Shown one piece after another: positions 19,664 to 28,478 of a stretch of DNA of 64,000 nucleotides. A model generated the notes under the pieces. The model worked only from the letters and a program-made list of their open reading frames with translations. It did not search any database and was not told where the DNA came from. The first letter of the stretch is position 1. The number at the start of each line of letters is the position of its first letter. Source of the DNA: Alteromonas sp. LMIT006 (lineage in GTDB: Bacteria > Pseudomonadota > Gammaproteobacteria > Enterobacterales > Alteromonadaceae); contig NZ_CP101291.1 of the NCBI RefSeq assembly GCF_024300645.1, positions 1,922,001 to 1,986,000 of the forward strand, in the 5' to 3' direction. A program made the translations under genes and the position numbers.

Positions 19664-20545
19664 TTATGAAATTAAGTGATAGTCACGTAATGTGCTTTCG
19701 ATTGTACTCTGACTAGAAAGTTCCGGCAACACTAGAGGTAAGCGCAATGTGGGTGATGCGATTTTGCCCATTTTGAATAAACACCATTTGGGCATCACTG
19801 GATTGGCCTCTATAAACAAATCACTGTGCAATCGTTCAATTTGTGCATCGATTGCTAATGCTTCGTCTATATTACCTGATAATGCCGCTTCACACATTAA
19901 TTTCATTTGCTTAGGCACAATATTGGCACTGACAGAAATGACACCATCACCGCCTTGCGTCATAAAGGCAGCCCCTGTGCTATCGTCGCCACTTAAAATC
20001 AAAAAGTCATCTGGACAAAGATTGCGCAAATTTTGTAAGCGATTCAAATCGCCCGTAGCATCTTTTACCCCAACAATCATTGGGTGTTGGGCAAGCTCAG
20101 CCACTACCTCATCAGACATGTCAACGACCGTTCGCGACGGTACGTTGTACAATAAAATAGGCAATTTGGCAGCATTGGCAAGCGCGGTAAAATGCGCTAA
20201 CAATCCCGCTTGTTGAGGTTTGTTATAATACGGCACAACGCTCAAATATCCATCAATTCCAAGATTAGCCATTTGATCTTGTAAATAAATAGCTTCTTCG
20301 GTTGAGTTAGCACCGCTACCGGCAATACACATACAACGCCCCGCAATGGCTTTTACCGTCGCCTTGATGACGGCGATATGCTGTGCAAAAGGTAAAGTAG
20401 CTGATTCGCCTGTCGTTCCAACCGAAACAATGCCGTGCGTACCTTGTTCGATATGCCACTCAACTAACGTATTGAGTGCATCAAAATCGACATCACCAGA
20501 TTCTGTCATCGGAGTGACCAAGGCCACAAAACTACCTTTAAACAT
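19664..20545 (-). CDS. dapA: 4-hydroxy-tetrahydrodipicolinate synthase
   Basis: Using the ATG at 20545 (GGAG upstream), the product is 293 residues, close to E. coli DapA (292). A TTG at 20557 would add four residues. The catalytic set is visible: T44-T45 in GTTGES, Y107 in VVPYYNKP, Y133 in LLYNVPSRT and the Schiff-base lysine K161 in GVKDATGDL. It condenses pyruvate with aspartate semialdehyde, the first step of the lysine/diaminopimelate branch. It heads dapA-bamC-purC and is divergent from bcp. gcvR, found between dapA and bcp in E. coli, is absent here. No lysine riboswitch is evident in the short leader. Confidence 0.97.
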   Translation of the reverse strand: MFKGSFVALVTPMTESGDVDFDALNTLVEWHIEQGTHGIVSVGTTGESATLPFAQHIAVIKATVKAIAGRCMCIAGSGANSTEEAIYLQDQMANLGIDGYLSVVPYYNKPQQAGLLAHFTALANAAKLPILLYNVPSRTVVDMSDEVVAELAQHPMIVGVKDATGDLNRLQNLRNLCPDDFLILSGDDSTGAAFMTQGGDGVISVSANIVPKQMKLMCEAALSGNIDEALAIDAQIERLHSDLFIEANPVMPKWCLFKMGKIASPTLRLPLVLPELSSQSTIESTLRDYHLIS

Positions 20546-20629
20546 ATTGAGCTCCAAAAAATCAAGGCGACGAGTTTACCGATTCCAAGCACTCTAAGCA
20601 ATAGGACAAAAGTCAAAATGAACTGATCT

Positions 20630-20647
20630 CACTGATGTTTTTCAGTG
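20630..20647. repeat. Inverted repeat CACTGA-N6-TCAGTG in the dapA/bcp divergent region
   Basis: A perfect 6-6-6 inverted repeat lies in the 138-bp gap between the divergent dapA and bcp starts, 37 bp upstream of the bcp ATG and immediately before a TAAACT that could be a -10 element. Its position suits an operator. The binding protein is unknown; chance occurrence is possible. Confidence 0.4.
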
Positions 20648-20683
20648 TAAACTAGACAACATACAACAATCTGGAGTGAAACT

Positions 20684-21148
20684 ATGAAATTTCTTGCAGC
20701 CGGCAACCCTGCCCCGCAATTTGAGTTACCCGATCAAGATGACAACATCGTAAAATTAAGTGATTACGCAGGCAAAAAAGTCCTTGTGTATTTTTATCCG
20801 AAAGCCATGACGCCAGGATGTACCGTGCAAGCTCAAAATTTGCGCGACGTCAAAGCAGAATTAGAAGCACTTAATGTGGTGGTCTTTGGCATTAGCCCTG
20901 ACCCGGTCAAACGCTTACCAAAATTTATTGAAAAAGAATCTTTAAATTTCACACTACTAAGTGACGAAGATCATCAAATTGCCGAAGCATTTGGTGTGTG
21001 GGGACCCAAAAAGTTTATGGGGAAAGAATACGATGGGATTCATCGGATTTCGTTTTTGATTGATGAAGAAGGCAAAATTGAGAAGGTCTTTGATAAATTC
21101 AAAACCAAAGACCATCACGAAGTCGTATTAGATTATTTAAACGCCTAA
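20684..21148 (+). CDS. bcp: Thioredoxin-dependent thiol peroxidase Bcp (1-Cys type)
   Basis: The 154-residue peroxiredoxin has the Bcp/PrxQ active site with the peroxidatic cysteine C46 in MTPGCTVQA and the conserved GISPDPVKRLPKF region. The resolving cysteine that E. coli Bcp carries five residues later is a glutamine here (Q51), and C46 is the only cysteine in the protein, so it must be reduced by a 1-Cys mechanism. It detoxifies hydrogen peroxide and organic hydroperoxides in the cytoplasm. The stop codon overlaps that of perM by four bases, tail to tail. Confidence 0.96.
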   Translation: MKFLAAGNPAPQFELPDQDDNIVKLSDYAGKKVLVYFYPKAMTPGCTVQAQNLRDVKAELEALNVVVFGISPDPVKRLPKFIEKESLNFTLLSDEDHQIAEAFGVWGPKKFMGKEYDGIHRISFLIDEEGKIEKVFDKFKTKDHHEVVLDYLNA

Positions 21149-22239
21149 GCGTTTTCGACAACCTTACTCGATGGATCTTCTGCCGGTCTCAAGACCGGCG
21201 TTGACCACGCATTCAATACAGCCTTGACCAATGTGGCTAAAGGAATGGCAAAGAACACACCCCAAAATCCCCATAAACCACCAAAAAACAATACAGCGAT
21301 GATAATGTAGAGCGGATGCAGACTCACTGCTTCTGAGAATAAGATTGGCACCAATAGGTTCCCATCTAGGGCTTGAATAATAAAGTATGCCAACATCAAG
21401 TAACCAAATTCGGCGCCAAAACCCCATTGAATGAACGCCACAAGCACCACTGGAATGGTCACTACCGCTGCGCCTATATAAGGAATAACCACAGATAACC
21501 CAACGAGCACGCCAAGTAACATGGCATAGCGCAAATCCATTAGGGCAAAGGTGACGCATGAGACAGCACCAACAATGAGGATCTCAATAACCTTGCCGCG
21601 AATATAATTGCCAATCTGAACGTTCATTTCGCTGCTCACTTGGCGAATCAGGCGACGCTCATTAGGTAACAATGTGCCAATATTGTCCATCAACACCTGT
21701 TTATCTTTAAGCATGAAGAACATCATTAATGGTACCAAAATCATATACACTAGCATGGCACCAATACCAACCAACGAAGCAAACGACATACTGATTAAAG
21801 CTTGTGATGCTCCGACGACTTTTTGATTGATTTCGCTATTAATTGAACGGATCTGCTCAGCTTGCACTAATTCGGGGTAAGAATCAGGCAATGTCAGCAT
21901 CCAAGCTTGCAATTGTTGCCACAAACTCGGTACTTCTTCGATAAAGTTGACAGTTTGTTGACTAATGGTTGGTAGAAGGCTGATTAGACTGATGAGCATA
22001 AATCCAATAAATCCCAACATCACCGCACAGGTGGCCAATAAACGAGAGGATACGGATTGCTCGACTCGCTGCACAGCCCCTTCGAGTAAATACGCTAAGG
22101 CAATGGCCACCAATACTGGCATCAAGTAACCGCCAAGTAACACTAATACGGCACTGACAACAATAATCAGAATCAGAAGCATAAGAGCGTCGGGGTCTGA
22201 AAATGTTTTTTCGTACCATTTGCCAATGAGTGAAAGCAT
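21145..22239 (-). CDS. perM: PerM/AI-2E family membrane permease
   Basis: The 364-residue polytopic protein has about eight transmembrane segments and family motifs such as NYIRGKVIEILIVG, VGLSVVIPYIGA and ALDGNLLVPILFSEAVSLHPL in the C-terminal half. The AI-2E/UPF0118 family has mixed assigned roles (autoinducer export, Na+/H+ exchange), none established for PerM. The gene neighbourhood (bcp, bepA) is that of E. coli perM (yfgO). It is convergent with bcp (4-nt overlap of stop codons) and divergent from bepA. Confidence 0.92.
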   Translation of the reverse strand: MLSLIGKWYEKTFSDPDALMLLILIIVVSAVLVLLGGYLMPVLVAIALAYLLEGAVQRVEQSVSSRLLATCAVMLGFIGFMLISLISLLPTISQQTVNFIEEVPSLWQQLQAWMLTLPDSYPELVQAEQIRSINSEINQKVVGASQALISMSFASLVGIGAMLVYMILVPLMMFFMLKDKQVLMDNIGTLLPNERRLIRQVSSEMNVQIGNYIRGKVIEILIVGAVSCVTFALMDLRYAMLLGVLVGLSVVIPYIGAAVVTIPVVLVAFIQWGFGAEFGYLMLAYFIIQALDGNLLVPILFSEAVSLHPLYIIIAVLFFGGLWGFWGVFFAIPLATLVKAVLNAWSTPVLRPAEDPSSKVVENA

Positions 22240-22371
22240 TGTATGAAGAATCCTTTTGACTTAACTTACATTAGTGTAAAGTTTCTTTGTTCGACACACT
22301 AGTATCAAATTGATATTTATTGAACTATTTTTACGTTGCATAGTCTTTAGGTTGAACGTTAGGAGAACCCC

Positions 22372-23853
22372 TTGCTCGATAAAAATATACGTTTTTTGTT
22401 CTATTTAACCCTTACTTTAGCACTGACATTGACGATCAGCTTTGTGGCCATGAACCCTGCCATCGCGCAAGCCAACAATAAAAATATCCTTCCTGAAATT
22501 GGTGTGGTTGCTGCCAATACTCTTTCTTTACAAGATGAGGTCGAGATTGGTGGCGTGTATTTTTCTCAATTACGAGGACAAGGTGCGGTGCTTCAAGACC
22601 CGGTTGTCCAGCAATACATTCAAAGTCTTGGCAATGAATTAGTAATTCATGCCGATAATACCAAATTCCCGTTTACCTTCTTTGTGGTAAATAACCAAAG
22701 CATCAATGCGTTTGCTTTTTTTGGTGGGCATGTAGGGATCCATACTGGATTATTTTATCACGCGGATGATGAAGCTGAGTTGGCCGCAGTACTCGCTCAC
22801 GAAATCGCTCACGTGACCCAACGGCATATTGTGCGTCGCATGGCTGCTCAAGAAAAAGCCTCTCCACTGCAAGTTGCTTCGATGATTGGTGGGGCAATTT
22901 TGATGATGGCTTCCCCTCAAGCTGGTATGGCAGCGATTTATGCTGGTCAAGGAGCATCGATTCAACAATCCATCAATTACACCCGTGGCAATGAAAAAGA
23001 AGCCGACCGAATTGGTATTAGAATCTTAGCCGAAAGCGGTTTTGACCCATACGCAGCAGCCAGATTCTTTGACAAAATGACCGAACAAACGCGCTGGGGA
23101 TCAAAGCCTCCTGCCTTTTTGTTAACCCACCCTGTATCTACTACCCGTTCTGCGGAAGCTCGAAATCGAGCGGCTAATTTGCCATCACAGAAAAGACCTT
23201 CAAGCTTAGCATTCCACTTGGTGAAAGCACGCATCGTTGCACGTTACTTTCACACTGCAAACCACAATATCACATGGTTTGAGGAGCAATTAAACAAACA
23301 AACTCTGCTGCCTGAGGCTGCTGAGTACGGACTAGCAATTGCGCATATGCGCAAAGATGAATACGCTCAAGCGTTGGCGTACTTGTTGCCTTTATGGCGA
23401 AAAGATCCAGAGAATTACGCTTATGTAGACGCGTTAACTGACATCTACATTGGGCTTGGGAAATTCAGTGACGCCCAAGCTCTCCTTGAGCCCCTCAATG
23501 ATGCAATGCCTAATAATCCTGTGATTGTGCTCAATTATGCCAATCAATATATCGAAGCAAAGCAATCACAAGCAGCAGTGGATTTGTTAAAAGACTTTGT
23601 GATGGTGCACCCTGAGAACACTCTAGGTTGGCGTTTATTGTCTAATGCACATGCCAGTCTGCAATCTCCTATGTTGATGCATCAAGCCAATGCTGAGTGG
23701 TATTACCTTTTGGGGGCCTATCGCAGAGCGATAGAAGAACTGCAATTTGCGTTGAATTACGCTGAATCGCATTTGGTGAAGCAACGCATGCGAGCAAGGA
23801 TGGATCAGTTCAGAGTCAGTGAAGAAAGAATGAAAACATTAGTAAATACTTAA
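22372..23853 (+). CDS. bepA: Periplasmic M48 metalloprotease/chaperone BepA (YfgC) with TPR domain
   Basis: The 493-residue protein has a signal peptide (about 1-32, ending IAQA), an M48 zinc protease domain with HEIAH (H143, E144, H147) and the third ligand E208 in NEKEADRIG. A C-terminal TPR region follows (about 310-480). BepA helps assemble or degrade the LPS translocon protein LptD and BamA at the outer membrane. The start is TTG at 22372, supported by AGGAG just upstream. It is divergent from perM, the same neighbour as in E. coli. All zinc ligands are present, so it should be an active protease. Confidence 0.95.
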   Translation: MLDKNIRFLFYLTLTLALTLTISFVAMNPAIAQANNKNILPEIGVVAANTLSLQDEVEIGGVYFSQLRGQGAVLQDPVVQQYIQSLGNELVIHADNTKFPFTFFVVNNQSINAFAFFGGHVGIHTGLFYHADDEAELAAVLAHEIAHVTQRHIVRRMAAQEKASPLQVASMIGGAILMMASPQAGMAAIYAGQGASIQQSINYTRGNEKEADRIGIRILAESGFDPYAAARFFDKMTEQTRWGSKPPAFLLTHPVSTTRSAEARNRAANLPSQKRPSSLAFHLVKARIVARYFHTANHNITWFEEQLNKQTLLPEAAEYGLAIAHMRKDEYAQALAYLLPLWRKDPENYAYVDALTDIYIGLGKFSDAQALLEPLNDAMPNNPVIVLNYANQYIEAKQSQAAVDLLKDFVMVHPENTLGWRLLSNAHASLQSPMLMHQANAEWYYLLGAYRRAIEELQFALNYAESHLVKQRMRARMDQFRVSEERMKTLVNT

Positions 23854-23858
23854 ACGAC

Positions 23859-24338
23859 TTAGTCAGCTAGTATCGCTTGGTTTATTGCACTTTTGAGTGT
23901 CTCAAATGTTTGTTCGCCGAGCAATGGACCATGCACTGTGCTATTTTTGATCATAAAGGTAGCGGGTAAATAATTAGGTTTCGCAATCGGAAAATTTTGT
24001 CCAACATCGGCGATCAAGGCAAACTGCATATTGTATTTACGACGTATCTCGTCAAGTTCAGCTGCGCTTAACGGATCATAACTTACCGCAATAAAGGTCA
24101 TGTTAGGTTGTTGTTTCACCCACTCATCCAATGCGTTGAGTTCAGGTATTTCTTTGATGCACGGGGCACACCATTCGGCAAAATAGTTCACAATGACTGT
24201 TTCTTGATTAAGTTGTGACCAGCGATAGGCTTTTTCATCAATGTCATAAAAATCTGCTTGCTGGTGTTGATAAACCAATACCCCACAGGACATGGCAAGC
24301 AAAGCCACCACAAAAATAATCAAATTCGACTTGTTCAT
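23859..24338 (-). CDS. Membrane-anchored thioredoxin-like protein (TlpA/redoxin family)
   Basis: The 159-residue protein has one N-terminal hydrophobic anchor or signal (about 4-24) and a thioredoxin fold with the active site WCAPC (C57, C60) in FAEWCAPCIKEIPEL. The Trp-Cys-x-Pro-Cys motif and the TlpA-like VNYFAEWCAPC context place it facing the periplasm as a thiol reductase. The target is unknown; cytochrome c maturation or general disulfide reduction are possible. It is inverted relative to its neighbours: it ends 5 bp from the bepA stop and is divergent from arsC. Confidence 0.9.
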   Translation of the reverse strand: MNKSNLIIFVVALLAMSCGVLVYQHQQADFYDIDEKAYRWSQLNQETVIVNYFAEWCAPCIKEIPELNALDEWVKQQPNMTFIAVSYDPLSAAELDEIRRKYNMQFALIADVGQNFPIAKPNYLPATFMIKNSTVHGPLLGEQTFETLKSAINQAILAD

Positions 24339-24395
24339 TGTTGTTCTTTTCTTCGTAGTTTATATTGTGTGTAGATTTTAATATGAACAAAAATT

Positions 24396-24749
24396 ATGAA
24401 CAATACAATCATTTATCACAATCCTCGCTGTTCTAAATCGCGTCAAACGCTCGCCTTATTAGATGAAAAACAGGTGGCGTACGAAGTGGTAGAATATCTA
24501 AATCATCCGTTAGACATTGCCACAATCAAACACCTCCAAAACTGCTTGGGTTTAGACAGTGTCCTTCACATGATGCGTCCAAAAGAAGCTGAGTTTAAAG
24601 AAGCAGGGTTGTCGAAGGAAAGTAATAATGACACCCTCATCGCAGCCATTGCGCAATACCCTAAACTTCTAGAACGGCCGATTGTCGTACATGGTGATCG
24701 AGCCAAAATCGGTCGACCTCCTGAGAATGTATTAGCGTTATTTTTATGA
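24396..24749 (+). CDS. arsC: ArsC-family glutaredoxin-type arsenate reductase (YfgD-like)
   Basis: The 117-residue protein has the ArsC active site YHNPRCSKSRQ (C12) and the C-terminal RPIVVHGDRAKIGRPPENV, the arginine-containing substrate loop of the family. It reduces arsenate with glutathione/glutaredoxin. Its position beside bepA corresponds to E. coli yfgD, whose arsenic role is less certain than that of plasmid ArsC; no arsenite efflux gene is nearby. Its TGA overlaps the ATG of the wrbA-like gene (ATGA), indicating coupling. Confidence 0.93.
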   Translation: MNNTIIYHNPRCSKSRQTLALLDEKQVAYEVVEYLNHPLDIATIKHLQNCLGLDSVLHMMRPKEAEFKEAGLSKESNNDTLIAAIAQYPKLLERPIVVHGDRAKIGRPPENVLALFL

Positions 24750-25339
24750 ATCCTATACTTATTGCTTATTATTCAGTACACGGCAGCACCGCACATTTGG
24801 CCCAAGCGATTGCCAAAGGGGTTGAATCAATGGATATTGAAGCCAAGCTTCGACAAATTCCTCGCGTGTCAGATAATGTAGACGTCCAAGCCGAAGCGAT
24901 ACCGCAATCTGGACCACCTTACGTCAGTCTTGACGATTTGGCCGAGTGCAGTGGGTTCGCACTGGGCTCCCCAACCCGCTTTGGTAATATGGCTGCGCCC
25001 GTCAAGTACTTCTTAGATCAGACCTCAAAGCAATGGCTCAGTGGCACTCTCATTAACAAGCCAGCTTGTGTATTTTGTTCGAGCAGTTCGATGCATGGCG
25101 GTCAAGAGAGTACACTCCTCTCAATGCAACTTCCACTGATGCATCACGGTATGGTGATATGTGGAATACCCTATTCTGAGCCAGCGTTGCACACCACCAT
25201 AAGCGGTGGTACCCCTTATGGCGCGACACATGTTGCCACTGACCATAACACCCAGCTAAGTGTCGCTGAAACGGAGCTGGCCATTGCCCAAGGAAAGCGT
25301 TTAGCAACGTTAGCGAAAGCACTAAAAGAGATAGCATAA
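24746..25339 (+). CDS. wrbA: WrbA-family NAD(P)H:quinone oxidoreductase (flavodoxin-like)
   Basis: The 197-residue flavodoxin-fold protein has the FMN phosphate loop YYSVHGSTAHLAQAI near the N-terminus. It also has the WrbA-type GSPTRFGNMAAPVKYFLDQT segment (about 73-92) and the GGTPYGATHV segment near the C-terminus. WrbA enzymes reduce quinones by two electrons, limiting semiquinone radicals. It overlaps arsC at its start (ATGA) and the DUF2069 gene at its end (TAATG), so arsC-wrbA-DUF2069 are translationally linked. Confidence 0.94.
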   Translation: MNPILIAYYSVHGSTAHLAQAIAKGVESMDIEAKLRQIPRVSDNVDVQAEAIPQSGPPYVSLDDLAECSGFALGSPTRFGNMAAPVKYFLDQTSKQWLSGTLINKPACVFCSSSSMHGGQESTLLSMQLPLMHHGMVICGIPYSEPALHTTISGGTPYGATHVATDHNTQLSVAETELAIAQGKRLATLAKALKEIA

Positions 25340-25818
25340 TGAAATCAAGCCACATACCATCCAACGTACACATTCCTATGGCTCGCAATACCTCGCTGGC
25401 GAGAGCACTCGCCCTGTTTGGTTTTTTTGGACTATTGCTCTGGGTGATGCTCTGGCATCTTGTATTGCTGGAACCACGCACCTACTCTGTTACGTTTATA
25501 TTAATCGTGTATGTATTACCTTTATTAATGCCCGCAAAAGGGATCATACAAGGTAAGCCTTACACGCACGCTTGGGCAAGCTTTATTGTCTTGTTGTACC
25601 TAATGCATGGGATCACTGTGTGGTACTCAATACCAGAGCAATGGCTTTATGCATTGATTGAAATCATGTTGTGCTTAATGATGTTTGTAGGAAGTAGCTA
25701 CTTTGCTCGCTTGCGTGGAAAAGAGTTAGGACAAACATTACCGAAACTAAAGACGGTCATGGAAGAAGAAAAACAACGATTCGAGGGTCCCAATAATGAA
25801 AAAGATTCTTCCGCTTAG
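25339..25818 (+). CDS. DUF2069 inner-membrane protein
   Basis: The 159-residue protein has four predicted transmembrane segments after a ~20-residue cytoplasmic start, including LFGFFGLLLWVMLWHLVL and YVLPLLMPAKGIIQGKPYTHA, a pattern I associate with DUF2069. The C-terminal ~30 residues are charged and cytoplasmic. The function is unknown. It starts in the TAATG overlap with wrbA, and its last 23 bp overlap the following lipoprotein gene, so all four genes from arsC on are packed without gaps. Confidence 0.85.
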   Translation: MKSSHIPSNVHIPMARNTSLARALALFGFFGLLLWVMLWHLVLLEPRTYSVTFILIVYVLPLLMPAKGIIQGKPYTHAWASFIVLLYLMHGITVWYSIPEQWLYALIEIMLCLMMFVGSSYFARLRGKELGQTLPKLKTVMEEEKQRFEGPNNEKDSSA

Positions 25819-27757
25819 CATATTATTAACACTCTCTGCCTGTGGTGGTGGCTCAGGCGATTCCGGTCCTACGCCAACGCCTCAGCCTCCGCCTGTCAGT
25901 GGCCAAGCGTTCGCGAGTATTGGTCAAGATAACGGGATAACGTTCTTTGGCGATCGCGAGGGGGCTGCCGGAGATCAAGTGGCGCTGGTAGCCATACCGA
26001 CGAATGCGGTGAAGCTTGTGGATATTCAGTGGGAACAAATATCTGGTCCAAGTATTGAATCGACAGCGATGCATACCAATACACTCGCCTTTGCAGTGCC
26101 GCAATCTGGCACATACGAATTTGCAATCACGGCCAGAACCTGCTCTAACGAAAGAGATTCGAGCTGCACCAATCAATCCGTTACCGCAAATATATCATTT
26201 GACACCATCAGTACAGGCCAACAAGCAAAATTGCGACTTGACCACGCAGCGGTAGAAGGCGGTCGGGTATCTTTACGTGTTGACCCAACAGCAGGTAAAA
26301 CCATCAGCGATGTTATATGGGATATGGAAGGTCAAACTCTACCTGATTCAAGCGCTGTGGAAGAGCAAGACAATCGACTCTTTTTTACCGCTCCACGAGT
26401 TGAACAAGACTCAGTAATTCGAGTCGAGGCACAAGTGCGTTATAGCGATGGTACCACTGGGACAGATTACGCTTATATTGCTGTGCGGAAAAGTGAGATT
26501 GATTTAGATGACGGGTATTTTCCGCGCTATGCTGACAATATCGTAACTGAAAACATGTTTGCATATCGCCCAAGCTCTCCTTATGCCACGGCTATCGAGA
26601 GATGTGTATACACCAATCAGATTGCCAGCGCGTGTCGCTTCAGTGAACTTCCTCTCATTGGTATGGAGACAATGACCCCTGATATTGATGATATCTTGAA
26701 CCGAACACTTGTATCGCATCAATGGATGGGTGAGCGCTTTGAGCAATACCTGCGCGATTCGGTCGTGGGGCAAGATATGTTAAATCTACTGCGTGGTGTC
26801 ACCGCCGTAGTCATTTCTTATGAAGTCAGACCTTCTTTTTACTGGGCGGTCACTGGTGCTATTTATTTGGATGCGGATAATTTTTGGGTCACGCCTCTAG
26901 AGCGCGATACGCTCAATGAAGCGCCTGATTATCGTGCCGGGTTTGGTGCTGAATTGCAGTTTATTATGCCTTGGCGCTATGTGAAAAATAATGAATACTA
27001 CCCAGCTGGCAGTTATCCTATTGCTGAGCGAAGAAGCCGAAGCTTTGTCGATCTTGAAGGCGATATTTCATGGTTGATGTACCACGAATTAGGGCATGCG
27101 AATGATTTCTTTGCGCCTTCCACCTGGGCCTCTTTAAATGGGAGTGAGACACCACTTTCCGTCATTAACGGTGAGCGCGACCCAGATTCTGATGCTTTGG
27201 ACAATACACTACCATTGCGTTCAAGCCAAATGAGGGCATTGGCACAAGTCAATTTTGGTGGAGAAGATGCCACTCAAGCACAGCGCAATACCACGGCAAA
27301 TGATGTGGCAGCAGAATTTATCACAGATGGTGCGACAGGTTTTTATAACTACTACACCACGCGTGAAGATTATGCGAGTTTGTTCGAAAAATTCATGATG
27401 AAGTATCGCCTGGGTGCCGACTCGGACATCGCGGTAACCGCTTCGCGAGATATCGATCCAGACCTGAGTGTGGTATGGGGTGAGCGCAATCGCTTTAACG
27501 CGGCTGAAGTACAACCAAGAGTGGCGTTTACGGTTGAACGGATTTATCCAGAATTGGATCCAAGAGCGATTCAAGATACCTTACCACAGCCTCAAGCGAT
27601 GATTGTTGGAAGAAGTTGGTGGGACAATTTGGATCTGAGCACTCCCCGCAGTGCCAAAAACAATGCATTCAGTCCGTTGATGGATAAAGATGCTCGATTG
27701 CAACGGGACTTAACGAGAAGACACGGTAAGGAACTACCTATTCCTCATTCTCACTAA
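25796..27757 (+). CDS. Large lipoprotein with putative zinc-metalloprotease motif (HELGH), unknown function
   Basis: The 653-residue product has a lipoprotein signal with lipobox LSAC (Cys16), a short Gly/Ser/Pro-rich tether (about 17-35) and a beta-rich N-terminal region. That region looks like two Ig/PKD-like modules (about 36-135 and 140-232, the latter ending DYAYIAVRKSE). A large C-terminal domain contains WLMYHELGHANDFF (H430, E431, H434), the zincin HExxH motif. A third ligand could be a Glu downstream (E524 or E531 region), but I cannot assign it. I do not recognise the family. It overlaps DUF2069 at the start and the convergent hda by 20 bp. It interrupts a block otherwise conserved with E. 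coli, so it is a lineage-specific addition. An exported surface peptidase is the best guess. Confidence 0.8.
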   Translation: MKKILPLSILLTLSACGGGSGDSGPTPTPQPPPVSGQAFASIGQDNGITFFGDREGAAGDQVALVAIPTNAVKLVDIQWEQISGPSIESTAMHTNTLAFAVPQSGTYEFAITARTCSNERDSSCTNQSVTANISFDTISTGQQAKLRLDHAAVEGGRVSLRVDPTAGKTISDVIWDMEGQTLPDSSAVEEQDNRLFFTAPRVEQDSVIRVEAQVRYSDGTTGTDYAYIAVRKSEIDLDDGYFPRYADNIVTENMFAYRPSSPYATAIERCVYTNQIASACRFSELPLIGMETMTPDIDDILNRTLVSHQWMGERFEQYLRDSVVGQDMLNLLRGVTAVVISYEVRPSFYWAVTGAIYLDADNFWVTPLERDTLNEAPDYRAGFGAELQFIMPWRYVKNNEYYPAGSYPIAERRSRSFVDLEGDISWLMYHELGHANDFFAPSTWASLNGSETPLSVINGERDPDSDALDNTLPLRSSQMRALAQVNFGGEDATQAQRNTTANDVAAEFITDGATGFYNYYTTREDYASLFEKFMMKYRLGADSDIAVTASRDIDPDLSVVWGERNRFNAAEVQPRVAFTVERIYPELDPRAIQDTLPQPQAMIVGRSWWDNLDLSTPRSAKNNAFSPLMDKDARLQRDLTRRHGKELPIPHSH

Positions 27758-28478
27758 GGTATTGCTTGATTAAAGGGATCGTTATCCCTTTTTGTTCAAT
27801 AAGTGAAAGCTCATCGAGATCATCGATGAGCTTTTGCAGTGAATGCATATCACGCGGAACGTGCTTGAGTAAATACGACAATGCATTATCACTGTATTTG
27901 ATGCCACGCGCATTCACCATCTCCGAAAGCACCTGAAACGTATCTTCATCTGATAATGGAAATAATTGATATACCTGCCCCCAACACAATCGAGAACGCA
28001 GATCAGGTAATTGAATCAATTCTGATTGTGGTGGTTCGGTACTAGTCAGGACGAGTCGACGATTTTGTTCGAGTAAGCGATTAATTAAATCAAATAATGC
28101 CTCTTCCCAAATCGGTTGAGCCCAAAGTGTGTTGACGTTATCTAAGACAACAAGTTCGTATTGTTCCAAACCCAAAAACATGTCACTGAGCATATCCAGT
28201 TCGGTTTGCCCGACAATCGCATGCACTAATTCCTGACAATCTAAGACAAATACCCCAACGTTTGCAGCATCGCCAGCTTGTGCAATACCATGTGCCAAAT
28301 GGGTTTTACCAACACCAGCCCTACCCCATAAGAATACAAATTGGGCCGACTGCATGGATTCTGAAGGAGTCGTTTGCAGTAACTGTTGCACTGCTAATAA
28401 TGCCATTTGGTTTTGTCCTGGGATAAATGATTCCAGGGACAGACTCGGATGAAGTTGTAACGATAAAGGTAACTGCAT
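27738..28478 (-). CDS. hda: DnaA regulatory inactivator Hda
   Basis: With the ATG at 28478 the protein is 246 residues and begins MQLPLSLQL, placing the sliding-clamp-binding motif (QLxLPL type) at the very N-terminus, as in E. coli Hda. Walker A is GRAGVGKT (52-59) and Walker B is LVVLDNV; the rest matches the DnaA-like AAA+ fold. Hda with the DNA-loaded clamp stimulates ATP hydrolysis by DnaA, limiting re-initiation. A GTG at 28490 would add four residues. The chosen ATG overlaps the upstream stop as TAATG. Its 3' end overlaps the convergent lipoprotein gene by 20 bp. Confidence 0.95.
   Translation of the reverse strand: MQLPLSLQLHPSLSLESFIPGQNQMALLAVQQLLQTTPSESMQSAQFVFLWGRAGVGKTHLAHGIAQAGDAANVGVFVLDCQELVHAIVGQTELDMLSDMFLGLEQYELVVLDNVNTLWAQPIWEEALFDLINRLLEQNRRLVLTSTEPPQSELIQLPDLRSRLCWGQVYQLFPLSDEDTFQVLSEMVNARGIKYSDNALSYLLKHVPRDMHSLQKLIDDLDELSLIEQKGITIPLIKQYLSENEE

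Noticed and set aside
19749-20216. 155-codon open frame antisense to dapA
   Set aside because: dapA has all catalytic residues and the frame is its shadow.
20546-20683. Lysine riboswitch upstream of dapA
   Set aside because: The divergent gap is about 138 bp and shows no structured leader typical of an L-box.
21164-21559. 131-codon frame on the same strand inside perM
   Set aside because: Out-of-frame shadow; the perM translation has clear transmembrane and family motifs.
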